Assembly (NCBI GenBank): GCA_050305975.1 | Contig: JBNLGI010000231.1 | Span: 1-64,000, forward strand | Direction: 5' to 3' | DNA from: Thiodiazotropha sp050305975 | GTDB lineage: Bacteria; Pseudomonadota; Gammaproteobacteria; Chromatiales; Chromatiaceae | Length of the DNA stretch: 64,000 bases | Part shown: positions 45,101 to 52,917 of the stretch, piece by piece | Numbering within the stretch: position 1 is the stretch's first letter | Layout: every line of letters begins with the position of its first letter | Program-made: the position numbers and the translations under genes | Notes under the pieces: generated by a model | What the model saw: only the letters and a program-made list of their open reading frames with translations | Told to the model about the DNA's origin: nothing | Database searches by the model: none

Positions 45101-47216
45101 TGACCTCACGCTGCGGGCGCGGGTGATCTACGTCTACGCCATGTTCGTACACCACTGGAGCAACCATTGGACCAGCCTGACGCCCTGGTTCCGTAAGGGC
45201 ATAGAAGCGGGCTACCAGTCGGGCGATCTGCTCTACCTCGCCTACAGCGCCCAGGATTGCGTGATCTGGGATCCGACCCTGGACCTGGAAACGGCTCACC
45301 GCTTGCACGAAGAGAACCTGGCGATCGTCCGCGAGTGCGCCTATCAGGACTCTCTCGATTCGGGCACCCTGTTCCTGCAGCTGCAGCGCAACCTGCTTGG
45401 CCACACCGACTCGCCGTGCACCCTGAGCGACGACGACTTCGACGAGGCGCTTTGTCTGCAGGGTATGCGCCAGCGCCGGTTCATGACCGGAATCGCCAAC
45501 TACCACATCTACAACGCCGAAATCTGCCTGCTCTACGGCGACTACGAGCGGGCCCTCGGACATGTGCGTGAACAGGATCGGTTGCGCAAGTCGGCCATGT
45601 CGCTGCCCCAGCTTGTGCGTTTCTACATCGTCGCCTTTCTCACCCTGGCGACCCACTATCCGGAGATGGAGGTGGAGGAGCAGGCAGCGACCCGCGAACG
45701 GTTGCAGCGCGATCTCGCGCGCATGCGGCTGTGGGCTGACAACTGCGCAGCGAACTTCCGCCATCTGCAGTATTTGATGGAGGCTGAATTGGCACGGCTC
45801 GACGGCGCTCGCGAGGGTGCGCTGGAAGGCTACGACAGGGCGATCGAGGCGGCGCGCCAAAGCGGCTTTCTCCGCGACGAGGCCACGGCTTGCGAGCGGG
45901 CAGCCGGGCACCTGCTGGCGCTCGGTCGCCAGCGTGCCGCCGAGGGATACCTGCGTGGCGCACACCATCTCTATGACCGCTGGGGCGCTCAACGCAAGGT
46001 GTCACTGATGGAGCAGGAGTATCCGGTACTGCGCGAGCTGGCGACAGGCGGCCGGGGCTCGGCCGCAGTGCACGATGCGGAGGACCTGGACCTGGCCTCG
46101 GTGATGAAGGCGTCACGGGAGATCTCGGGTGAGATTGTCCTGGAGCGGTTGCTCAAGACCACCATGGGTATAGCGCTGGAAAATGCCGGTGGCCAGTGGG
46201 GCGCGCTGGTGGTCAGGCGGGAGGGGCGACTGACGGTGGAGGCGGTCAAGCTTCCGGCCGAGGGCCTGCCGGTGGTCGATGTGCCGACCCATTCGATGGT
46301 ACCGGATGCGCAAGGCGGGAGGATGCCGCTGCCCGTGACCCTCATCAGTCATGTCCTCTACAGCGGCGAGGCGGTCGTGCTCCATGACGCGGTCAACGAG
46401 GGACAGTTCGTGCAGGATCCGTATGTGCTCCGATTCCGGCCGGTTTCCGTCCTCTGTGTACCGCTGCGGCGGGAACGTTTCGAAGCCGTCCTGTACATGG
46501 AGAATAACCTGGCCCGGGGCGTCTTCACCGAAGCACGTGTGGAGGTGATACGGCTGTTGGCGGCGCAGGCGTCGGTCGCCATCGAGAACGCACGACTCTA
46601 CGAGCAGGTGCAGGACTACTCCCGCACTCTGGAGGAGAAGGTCGTCGAAAGGACCGCCCGACTGGAACAACTCAACGAAGAGCTTCAGGGTCTGGCCGAT
46701 CGTGACGGACTGACCGGTGTTGCCAACCGGCGTCGCGGGGACAACTACCTGGAGGAGGTGTGGACACGCCTGAGGCGCGAAAAGCAACCCCTTTCGGTCA
46801 TCATGCTGGATGTGGACCACTTCAAGGCGTTCAACGACACCTATGGTCATCAGGCCGGTGATGACTGCCTGGTGGCGGTGGCCGAAGCGGTGTATGCACA
46901 GTTGATGCGGCCCACCGATCTGGTCGCCCGCTATGGCGGCGAGGAGTTCATGGTGATTCTGCCCAATACGGACCGCAGCGGCGTGGCGCATGTGGCCGAA
47001 CAGGTGCGTCGCGCGGTGGAGGCGCTTGCGATAGAGCATGCCCACTCCTCGGTGGGCGCCGTCGTCACCGCGAGCGCCGGAACCGCCACCATGGTGCCCG
47101 GGGTGATGGGGGGCACGGAGCAACTGCTGCGTGAAGCGGACATCGCCCTCTACCGGGCCAAGCGGATGGGGCGCAACCAAGTGCATTCGGCGCCCGAGGT
47201 TCAAGCGAGGCAATAG
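42123..47216 (+). CDS. Pseudokinase-AAA ATPase-GAF-diguanylate cyclase
   Basis: A 1697-residue protein starting with GTG after GAGGAAG. Residues 15-285 resemble a Ser/Thr kinase, but HRDLKPEN reads HKALAPEN, DFG reads GFG, and no VAIK Lys is seen, so it should be inactive. Residues 310-560 form an AAA/STAND-type ATPase with Walker A GYSGVGKS (about 343) and Walker B VVLFLDDLQWSD. A long helical region to about 1290 follows, then a GAF domain (1320-1480), a coiled coil and GGDEF (1525-1690) with intact YGGEEF. Related proteins in cyanobacteria and proteobacteria end in a histidine kinase; here the output is c-di-GMP synthesis. Confidence 0.88.
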   Translation: MAGTDVGTKAEDLQLPGYVVESVLYRAGGRVAYRAQRFADDAAVVVETLDVEYPDRQQVAGIRREGAIAQRLADVDGVRKVYAVLPHGSGNLALVVEPFEFSLRSRLDRAGGRGLPLAEVLEIARCLARTLGDIHAHDIVHKALAPENVLFDPASGAAALAGFGIASELDQERQAVQMSRHLEGPLPYISPEQTGRMNRDLDYRSDYYSLGVLLFELLTGKRPFQANDLLEWVHGHISCLPPAPHEISPTVPEAVSAIVLKLLAKSPEARYQSAEGLMHDLVRCADRLAAGREIEPFKLGEQDVVQKFLVPQSLYGRERELQELLGLFEAVVAGETGFCLVHGYSGVGKSALVNEIDRPLVRERGFLVQGKFEQFQHGEAYTVLATAFRSLVQQVLSEPEERLAEWRLRLLEALLPNARLVLDLVPELELIIGSQPAVAELPPAEARNRLHIVLTNFLRVFAGEGHPVVLFLDDLQWSDAPTLELLRRLMTSRELSHLLLIGAYRSNEVGKGHPLRLLLDDLQVQKRIRQLAIGPLDRDSVAHLVADALCREPDEARPLSDMLFDKAQGNPFFTNELLRQLHKEGAIVPDPDSGRWNWDLDAARWSGVSSDVVKFMVEHLRRLPPATQQVLQLAACIGGTFDLHTLAAIYERPIAETAAALLPALKCHTVLPLHSDYRLVSVCAEPLALNPFYRFQHDRVQQAAYALIDTQWLQEVHLSVGRLMLQHAGNRVPEERLIDIVGHLNEGRRLITSADERRQVAELNLRAGVRARQASAYETAFGYLQVALELLPAEPWRELPAVMRELALETQQCAYLTGRTEEAESWIEVLLEHADSELERSDILAIRTRQYATLGRMQDSILSAIQGLAILGLEITERPTLEDIAEERRLVEENLGERCIADLVEAQPVEDRATLTAMRLLMEIFAAAFLSGSGNLFPYLVLKGVNLSLRHGNCPESAFVYAAYGMLLCGELDEPALGYQYGKVGLAINERLDDLTLRARVIYVYAMFVHHWSNHWTSLTPWFRKGIEAGYQSGDLLYLAYSAQDCVIWDPTLDLETAHRLHEENLAIVRECAYQDSLDSGTLFLQLQRNLLGHTDSPCTLSDDDFDEALCLQGMRQRRFMTGIANYHIYNAEICLLYGDYERALGHVREQDRLRKSAMSLPQLVRFYIVAFLTLATHYPEMEVEEQAATRERLQRDLARMRLWADNCAANFRHLQYLMEAELARLDGAREGALEGYDRAIEAARQSGFLRDEATACERAAGHLLALGRQRAAEGYLRGAHHLYDRWGAQRKVSLMEQEYPVLRELATGGRGSAAVHDAEDLDLASVMKASREISGEIVLERLLKTTMGIALENAGGQWGALVVRREGRLTVEAVKLPAEGLPVVDVPTHSMVPDAQGGRMPLPVTLISHVLYSGEAVVLHDAVNEGQFVQDPYVLRFRPVSVLCVPLRRERFEAVLYMENNLARGVFTEARVEVIRLLAAQASVAIENARLYEQVQDYSRTLEEKVVERTARLEQLNEELQGLADRDGLTGVANRRRGDNYLEEVWTRLRREKQPLSVIMLDVDHFKAFNDTYGHQAGDDCLVAVAEAVYAQLMRPTDLVARYGGEEFMVILPNTDRSGVAHVAEQVRRAVEALAIEHAHSSVGAVVTASAGTATMVPGVMGGTEQLLREADIALYRAKRMGRNQVHSAPEVQARQ

Positions 47217-47239
47217 AGACCATTTGCCACCGAGGGTAG

Positions 47240-47266
47240 CCCGGATGAAACGCAGTGGAATCCGGG
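47240..47266. repeat. REP-like palindromic repeat, copy 1
   Basis: CCCGGAT and ATCCGGG flank 13 bases (GAAACGCAGTGGA). The same palindrome occurs at 49250-49276. Such GATGAAACGMAGTGGAATC-type elements are dispersed intergenic repeats in many gammaproteobacteria. The two copies lie on either side of the beta-solenoid gene. Confidence 0.6.
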
Positions 47267-47376
47267 GATGTGCCGGTTGTGATTTTCCTGGGTTACGCAC
47301 TGCTCCATCCAGGCTGCACGGCTCAGTGACGCTATAGATCAGGACTAAGAAAACCTTGCCAAGACAGGAGGAGTAG

Positions 47377-49098
47377 ATGACGACATCGACATGGAAGCCA
47401 CAGCCGGCGACCGACGAATGGAACAGCGCAGACAACTGGATACCTGCCGGGGCACCAACGGAGCAGGCCGCTTTCGCCGCCTCATCCCAGACGGCGATCG
47501 CCTTCTCGGTGAGCGGCGAGGCCAGGGTGGGCGAGATCGAATTCGACGATAGCGCACCCGCCTATACCTTTACTTTCGGCCCTTCGGCCACACCAGCGTT
47601 GACGATTACCGGCAAAGGCATCGCCAACCGTTCGGGGAAACAGCAGAGCTTCATCGTTGCCGCCACCAGCAGCGGCTACCATGATCCACAATTGAAGTTC
47701 ATCAACACAGCCAGCGCGGGCGGGGACGACATCTTCTACTGTGCCGGTCCGGAGTCGGAGCAGGGCTACGGCGGCGGCGTCATCTGTTTCTGCGACAACA
47801 CGCGGGCAGGCTCGGCCTCGTTCAAAGCCTGGACCGGAGCCGCGCCCCCCCCGAAGCACAACACCGTCGGTGGCGAGATCAGCTTCTGCGACGCCGCGTC
47901 TGCGGACACCGCCCGCTTCACCATCTACGGCAGCCTGGGCGCCGACGGCGACACCTTCGGCAATGTGGTCTTTCACGACACCGCGACGGCGGCCCGCGCC
48001 ACCTTCACCAATGTGGGTGGAACCGTCTCCGGCGGCGATGGCGGCAACACGCAGTTCTACGGCAATTCGACCGCGGCCTACGGCGCTTTCTACAACTGGG
48101 GAGGGAGCCATGAAAAGGCAAATGGCGGTGACGTGGCCTTCGACGCCACCGCGAGCGGCGGTCATGGACACTACTATAACTATGCCGCCAAGGCTGCCGG
48201 CGCCTACGGTGGTGTCACGAGCTTCAACAACAATCCCCCCGATACCGCGACTCAAGGCGCATCCGCCGGCGATGGCGCCTATTTCAACTACGGCGCGCGG
48301 GACGGCGAACGGGGCGGGGGCGGTCATCTCGAATTCAGCGCAAGATACGGTTCACCGACCGCCGCAAACGCGTGTATCGTCAACTACGGCAGTGCGATCG
48401 ACTCCAAGTCGAGCGCCGGCCACACGATATTCTCGATCAATCTTCCAACCGACTACTTTCCGACTGCGGGCAACGCCACCTTTCATAACCACCCCGCCTT
48501 GACTGCAGAGGGTGCAGCCGGTTTCACGGAATTCGCCGTATACGGTTCGGGTGCCGGCGCAAATGTTCCCACCGCCGGCAACGGGACATTTCTCAATCTC
48601 GGCGCCACCATTGCGCAAGCGGCCGGTGGCTACACGGTTTTTTCGGGCACCTCGAGCGCGGGAAGCGCCACCTTGATCGCCTATGGCGGCATCAACCACG
48701 GCTATGGGGGACGCATCGTGTTCTACGGTGACGCCTCCGGCGGAGCAGCGAAGGTTCAGCTCTTCGGCAATGGCGAACTGGATATCGGCAATCACACAAA
48801 GGGGGTGACCATCGGTTCACTCGATTTGAACGGCGGTATCGTCGCCGTCCAACTGGGTACCCAGACAACTTGTCTCAACGTGTCCGGGGAACTGATCCTC
48901 AATTCAAGTCACGTGAAATTCTCCTTCTGGAAGAAGGATCAGGGAGGGTTCGCGTTGAATACACCCTATACGATTCTCACCAACGCCAATCTCTGCGGGT
49001 TCACGGCGGATCAATTCACAGGAAACAGCATCGATGGCGTAGCGCCGGCTTTCTCGATCACCGGCAATGAACTTCAGGTCATCTTTTCAAAGAGTTGA
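47377..49098 (+). CDS. Repeat-rich beta-solenoid protein, unknown function
   Basis: A 573-residue protein made almost wholly of short Gly/Ala/Asn/Thr repeats with a strand pattern such as GGxxxFxxxAxAxxAxFxNxG (AFYNWGG, YFNYGAR, TFLNLGA). This fits a right-handed beta-solenoid like autotransporter passengers. The start TSTWKPQP then EWNSADNWIPAG is the W-x-N-x-x-NW motif seen at the beginning of such passengers. There is no signal peptide, no beta-barrel transporter domain and no PEP-CTERM anchor, so its route out of the cell, if any, is unclear. It is flanked by REP-like repeats. Confidence 0.75.
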   Translation: MTTSTWKPQPATDEWNSADNWIPAGAPTEQAAFAASSQTAIAFSVSGEARVGEIEFDDSAPAYTFTFGPSATPALTITGKGIANRSGKQQSFIVAATSSGYHDPQLKFINTASAGGDDIFYCAGPESEQGYGGGVICFCDNTRAGSASFKAWTGAAPPPKHNTVGGEISFCDAASADTARFTIYGSLGADGDTFGNVVFHDTATAARATFTNVGGTVSGGDGGNTQFYGNSTAAYGAFYNWGGSHEKANGGDVAFDATASGGHGHYYNYAAKAAGAYGGVTSFNNNPPDTATQGASAGDGAYFNYGARDGERGGGGHLEFSARYGSPTAANACIVNYGSAIDSKSSAGHTIFSINLPTDYFPTAGNATFHNHPALTAEGAAGFTEFAVYGSGAGANVPTAGNGTFLNLGATIAQAAGGYTVFSGTSSAGSATLIAYGGINHGYGGRIVFYGDASGGAAKVQLFGNGELDIGNHTKGVTIGSLDLNGGIVAVQLGTQTTCLNVSGELILNSSHVKFSFWKKDQGGFALNTPYTILTNANLCGFTADQFTGNSIDGVAPAFSITGNELQVIFSKS

Positions 49099-49249
49099 TT
49101 GAACCATCCATGGATCTCACCCGGCACCCATCCAAGGGATGGGTGGCTGCCGTATCAGGATAGAGTTAGCCAGGATAGAGAATTTACGATTTGTATGACC
49201 TGATCTCCCTGGAATACGCCATGCGCCATTCAGGCTACGCAACAGGTGG

Positions 49250-49276
49250 CCCGGATGTAACGAAGTGAAATCCGGG
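49250..49276. repeat. REP-like palindromic repeat, copy 2
   Basis: CCCGGAT and ATCCGGG flank 13 bases (GTAACGAAGTGAA). The arms are identical to copy 1. The sequence that follows both (ATGTGCCGG) is also shared. Confidence 0.6.
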
Positions 49277-49321
49277 AATGTGCCGGCCATGCCGCAGGCA
49301 ATCAAAAAGTTGGAGCGAACT

Positions 49322-49543
49322 ATGTTGAAGAAAATTACCGAAAGTCCGTTTTTGAATCTTCTGAGCGGCTTAGTGCTTCTGCTGACTTCAGCTTATGAAG
49401 TCGCGTTGACCGCGGATGAGGCATTTATCGGCGTGAGTCATGGCGTCTTCATATTCAGTATCATTCAGTTGATAAAAGTGATACCTGAAATCATGCATGG
49501 TTTGACGGAGATTGAAGAGGCGGGCGAAAGCGTCAAACAGTAA
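49322..49543 (+). CDS. Small two-helix membrane protein
   Basis: A 73-residue protein with GGAG upstream of ATG 49322. It has two hydrophobic stretches, NLLSGLVLLLTSAYEVAL and VFIFSIIQLIKVIP, and an acidic C-terminus (TEIEEAGESVKQ). I recognise no family. It is alone between the solenoid gene and hexR. Confidence 0.6.
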   Translation: MLKKITESPFLNLLSGLVLLLTSAYEVALTADEAFIGVSHGVFIFSIIQLIKVIPEIMHGLTEIEEAGESVKQ

Positions 49544-49988
49544 ACAATCCTCATTCATGCGCAGAAGTCGCCGCAGGCCGAAAAATTGGCCAACAGACTG
49601 CATCCGGAGCCGCCAGGCAAACCCTTTGAAATGTGCCGGCATTTGCGAACCTGGGGGATGACTCATCTCCGGGGCAGGAGTCGACTGAGTACCTGAGCCA
49701 ACCTGCTATGAAACAGTGATCCAGGACATCGCGTTATCATAATTATCTTTTAATTACAGTCGGTTGCGGTTCTTCATCTGGATATTTCCAGTGTCCTTGT
49801 CGACAACGGGATATCGGGATGTACAGGGAATACCCGCTGGTTCGGTAATATTTGTCATTGCACTACAAAAAATATCTGACTAAATTGGATACTAAAATGT
49901 TGCAAAACAACAGATTCTGGTTGCGGTGATCTACGACCTTGTGCGGTCAGATACCGGACTTCCACGATTATTGACAGGGCAGAATGAC
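49544..49988. other. Upstream region of hexR
   Basis: About 440 bp. It holds a HexR-like site at 49853-49867 and, just after it, ACTAAATTGGAT (49879-49890), a 12-mer repeated before the porin gene at 57261. I see nothing else. Confidence 0.5.
49853..49867 (-). promoter_or_regulatory. HexR-like operator at hexR
   Basis: On the minus strand the sequence reads TGTAGTGCAATGACA, similar to the HexR pseudo-palindrome TGTARTNNNNTTACA as I recall it, and 12 of 15 identical to the idealised local site TGTAGTAGAATTACA. Its place about 120 bp before the hexR start suggests autoregulation. Confidence 0.45.
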
Positions 49989-50828
49989 ATGTTGGAGCAT
50001 ATTGAAAACTTACTTTCGCAGTTGCGGAAATCAGAACGCAAGGTCGCGCAGTGGGTGTTGTCGCAACCCAACACCGTACTCGACGACTCGCTGGCGGTTC
50101 TGGCTAAAAAAGCGGGTGTCAGCGAGCCTACAGTGATCCGGTTCTGCCGTGCGGTGGGCTGTAAGGGTTTTCAGGATTTCAAGTTGCGCCTGGCCAAAAG
50201 TCTGGCCACCGGTGCACGCTATGTACACAATGACGTGTCTCCACTCGATCCTCCCGCAGATGTCGTGGGTAAGGTTTTCGACCATGCCATTGCGACACTG
50301 TCGCGGGTCCGCGACCAGGTTCGCAGCGAGGCGCTGGAGCAGGCGGTCGGCTACCTGCTGAATACCGACCATATCGAGATCTACGGGGTCGGCATGTCGC
50401 ATATCGTTTCTCATCACACCCAGCAGAAATTCTTTCTTTTGGGCACGCCGGCTGTGATCTACGATGACCCGCGCTACCAGACGCTGGCCGCCGAAGCCCT
50501 GTCGCCCGGAAATGTGGTTCTGGTGATTTCGTCTTCGGGGGAGAACCTGGAGCTGATACGTGCCGTGGAAGCGGCGCGTGCCCGCGGAGCGGAAGTTATT
50601 TCGATCACGGGATTCAATACACCGATCGCCAAGCGTGCGACGGTCAACCTGGCAGCGGACACAGGCGGGGCAAACACGTTACATGACTCACTCACGGCGT
50701 ATCTTGCCCATATCACCTTGGTGGATGCGCTGGCAGCGGGTGTTGCCGTACGCCGTGGTCCGGAATTGCTCAAGCAATTGGCGCAAAAACGCGAGGCCCT
50801 GGTCGCTAAAGAAGCCGAAGGAGCCTGA
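49989..50828 (+). CDS. hexR: RpiR/MurR-family regulator HexR
   Basis: A 279-residue regulator. Residues 1-75 are the RpiR helix-turn-helix (KSERKVAQWVL, then AGVSEPTVIRFCRAVG) and residues 120-255 a SIS sugar-phosphate domain (IEIYGVGMSHIVSHH, VVLVISSSGENLEL, SITGFNTPIA). MLEHIENLLSQLRKSERKVA matches HexR of E. coli and Pseudomonas, which senses keto-deoxyphosphogluconate and controls central sugar metabolism. I start it at MLEHIE, omitting an unrelated N-terminal extension. HexR-like sites lie before hexR, glgC, the MalK-type gene and the porin gene. Confidence 0.88.
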   Translation: MLEHIENLLSQLRKSERKVAQWVLSQPNTVLDDSLAVLAKKAGVSEPTVIRFCRAVGCKGFQDFKLRLAKSLATGARYVHNDVSPLDPPADVVGKVFDHAIATLSRVRDQVRSEALEQAVGYLLNTDHIEIYGVGMSHIVSHHTQQKFFLLGTPAVIYDDPRYQTLAAEALSPGNVVLVISSSGENLELIRAVEAARARGAEVISITGFNTPIAKRATVNLAADTGGANTLHDSLTAYLAHITLVDALAAGVAVRRGPELLKQLAQKREALVAKEAEGA

Positions 50829-51154
50829 TAGGGCCGTATCGGCTCTGGCCGGGCGACCAACGCAAGGGTTTCCAGTCCTGAGCGGAGAGCACCGAATAAG
50901 AAAAGTAGTAGAATTACGTAAATATTCATCCGGCATGGCTGTTCACATGAAACTCTGCTCCTCTCCTAAAGACAATTCGGTGAAATCAGGAATCTGTGGG
51001 CGATACGCAGTACACCAAGCCCACTTCAGCGCAAACCACTCGGCTTGAGACTTTTGGCTCTTCGGTGGTGAATCGCACTGCGACGGATCCGAGCCTTCGC
51101 ATGCCCGGAATAGAGACATCCAAGGATCCTGTTTCAATTTTGACCGGAGGTCAT
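50829..51154. other. hexR-glgC intergenic region
   Basis: About 325 bp with a HexR-like site at 50904-50918. No gene is supported. The glgC ribosome site CGGAGG lies at its end. Confidence 0.5.
50904..50918 (+). promoter_or_regulatory. HexR-like operator at glgC
   Basis: AGTAGTAGAATTACG is close to TGTAGTAGAATTACA (13 of 15). It lies between hexR and glgC, about 240 bp before the glgC ATG. Confidence 0.45.
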
Positions 51155-52423
51155 ATGGAGATCGATGCCAGTCCCCGCCACATCAGCCGACTGACGCGCA
51201 ATACCTTGGCGCTGATCCTGGCCGGCGGTCGGGGCTCACGTCTGCAGGAACTCACCCAATGGCGCGCCAAGCCGGGTGTCTATTTCGGGGGCAAATTCCG
51301 CATCATAGACTTCCCCCTGTCCAACTGCGTCAATTCCGGCATCCGCCGCATTGGTGTTCTGACCCAGTACAAGGCCCACTCTTTGATCCGCCACCTGGTC
51401 CGTGGCTGGAGTAATTTCCAGACCGAACTTGGTGAGTTCATGGAGGTCCTGCCGGCTTCGCAACGGACCTCGAGCAACTGGTATGCGGGAACCGCGGACG
51501 CCATCTATCAGAACCTGGACATCATCCGCAGCATCCAACCCGAATTCGTGCTGGTGCTGGCGGGGGATCATGTCTACAAGATGGACTACGGTCACATGCT
51601 GGCCTTCCATGTGGAACGGGAAGCGGACATGACCGTGGGTTGCGTGGAGGTGCCCGTGGAGGAGGCGCGAGGTTTCGGGGTCATGGCGGTGAACGAGCAG
51701 GGGAGGGTGCAGCGTTTCGAAGAGAAGCCGGACAAGCCCACCACCATGCCCGGCAGTGACCGTCTCGCTCTGGCCTCGATGGGAATCTACGTGTTCAACA
51801 CCCAGTTTCTTTTCGAGGCGCTGATCAAGGATGCGCGCAATCCGGATTCGGATCGGGATTTCGGCCGTAACATCATTCCCGACGCCATCGAGCGGAGCAA
51901 GGTCTTCGCCTACCCCTTTCGCGATCCCACAACCGGAGAGCAAGGGTTCTGGCGCGATGTGGGAACCGTCGATAGTTTCTGGGCGGCCAATATGGAACTG
52001 GTCGATCCCATGCCCGAGCTGAATCTGTATGACAGGGAGTGGCCCATTCGCACCTATCAACCGCAACTGCCCTCGGCCAAGTTCGTGATGGACGAAGGAC
52101 AGCAACAGGGGGAGGTGGTGAACTCCATCGTCTCGGGCGGCTGCATCATATCCGCGTCGAGTCTCAGACGTTCGCTGCTCTTCTCCAACGTACGTGTGCA
52201 TGCGCGTTCGGTGCTGGAGGAGACCGTGGTATTTCCGGAGGTCGAGATCGGGCGCGACAGCCGGATCCGACGGGCGGTGATCGATAGCGGTTGCCGTATC
52301 CCGGACGGGATGGTCATTGGCGAGAACCCGGATGACGACGCCCGGCGCTTCAGCGTCAGCAACAACGGTATCGTGGCGGTGACGGTCGAGATGTTGGGAC
52401 AGAGCAAGAGCACTATCGTTTAG
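51155..52423 (+). CDS. glgC: Glucose-1-phosphate adenylyltransferase
   Basis: A 422-residue ADP-glucose pyrophosphorylase, the first committed enzyme of bacterial glycogen synthesis. TLALILAGGRGSRLQELT is the nucleotide loop, KPGVYFGGKFRIIDFPLSNC and WYAGTADAIYQN follow, LAGDHVYKMDYG is the metal and sugar site, and VEVPVEEARGFGVMAV and FWRDVGTVDSFWAANMEL complete the catalytic domain; a left-handed beta-helix closes the protein. I start it at MEIDASPRH, with CGGAGG five bases upstream. The regulator hexR precedes it. Confidence 0.94.
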   Translation: MEIDASPRHISRLTRNTLALILAGGRGSRLQELTQWRAKPGVYFGGKFRIIDFPLSNCVNSGIRRIGVLTQYKAHSLIRHLVRGWSNFQTELGEFMEVLPASQRTSSNWYAGTADAIYQNLDIIRSIQPEFVLVLAGDHVYKMDYGHMLAFHVEREADMTVGCVEVPVEEARGFGVMAVNEQGRVQRFEEKPDKPTTMPGSDRLALASMGIYVFNTQFLFEALIKDARNPDSDRDFGRNIIPDAIERSKVFAYPFRDPTTGEQGFWRDVGTVDSFWAANMELVDPMPELNLYDREWPIRTYQPQLPSAKFVMDEGQQQGEVVNSIVSGGCIISASSLRRSLLFSNVRVHARSVLEETVVFPEVEIGRDSRIRRAVIDSGCRIPDGMVIGENPDDDARRFSVSNNGIVAVTVEMLGQSKSTIV

Positions 52424-52601
52424 CTCGAGTCCGGATTGACAGCGGCTGTGCCAAACTCTGGAGTCCGATCGGCGTTTCGGATCCGCCATATGTGACGGTG
52501 ATCGCCATCGGTATGCGGCGGTCTGGAGCCGCATTCTCCAAATTACAAAACATATTTATAAGGTGATCTGTGTGCCGGATTGTGAGCAATGGAACACAAA
52601 G

Positions 52602-52620
52602 TGGGCTCTATCAAGGCCCA
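52602..52620 (+). terminator. Weak terminator-like hairpin after glgC
   Basis: TGGGC and GCCCA pair around a nine-base loop, followed by TTAATTGTTTT. The stem is short, so confidence is low. Confidence 0.3.
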
Positions 52621-52633
52621 TTAATTGTTTTAA

Positions 52634-52648
52634 AGTAGTATTACTGCA
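52634..52648 (+). promoter_or_regulatory. HexR-like operator before the sugar-transport remnant
   Basis: AGTAGTATTACTGCA contains the near-palindrome AGTAGTATTACT and shares GTAGTA with the other HexR-like sites. It lies 68 bp before the binding-protein remnant. It is the weakest of the five sites. Confidence 0.3.
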
Positions 52649-52701
52649 TTCCACCTTGCGTACTGCATGACTTTTCACATGCAGCCTGTAGAGAGGAGAA
52701 C

Positions 52702-52905
52702 ATCGATAAACGCCTTTTCGCTTGTCTGCGCCGCTGAAGTCCAGGCACAGACCACGCTGACCATCTCCACGTCAACAACGGCGACATGATCTGCATGCAG
52801 AAATTAACCGATGACTTTCAATGAAGAATCCCCATATTGGCCTGGAATGGGTTACCCTTGAGGAGGAAACCGCTGGTGCGTGGCTGACCTTCGGCGCCGA
52901 GAAAT
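52702..52905 (+). pseudogene. Remnant of a sugar ABC-transporter binding protein
   Basis: A ribosome-site-like AGAGGAGA at about 52690 is followed by fragments in different frames: a signal-peptide end (AAEVQAQTTLTI), then NNGDMICMQKLTDDFQ, then KNPHIGLEWVTLEEE. Joined, they match the N-terminus of sorbitol/mannitol-type substrate-binding proteins (VNNGDMIRMQKLTDDF, then KNPDIxLxWVTLEEN). At least two frameshifts separate the pieces, and the other several hundred residues and both permease genes are missing. The MalK-type ATPase gene follows 12 bp later. Confidence 0.65.
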
Positions 52906-52917
52906 AGGATCCATACT

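Noticed and set aside
43980..45992. Minus-strand frame of 670 codons inside the large signalling gene
   Set aside because: It lies opposite the helical region of the pseudokinase-cyclase gene, has biased composition and no motif.
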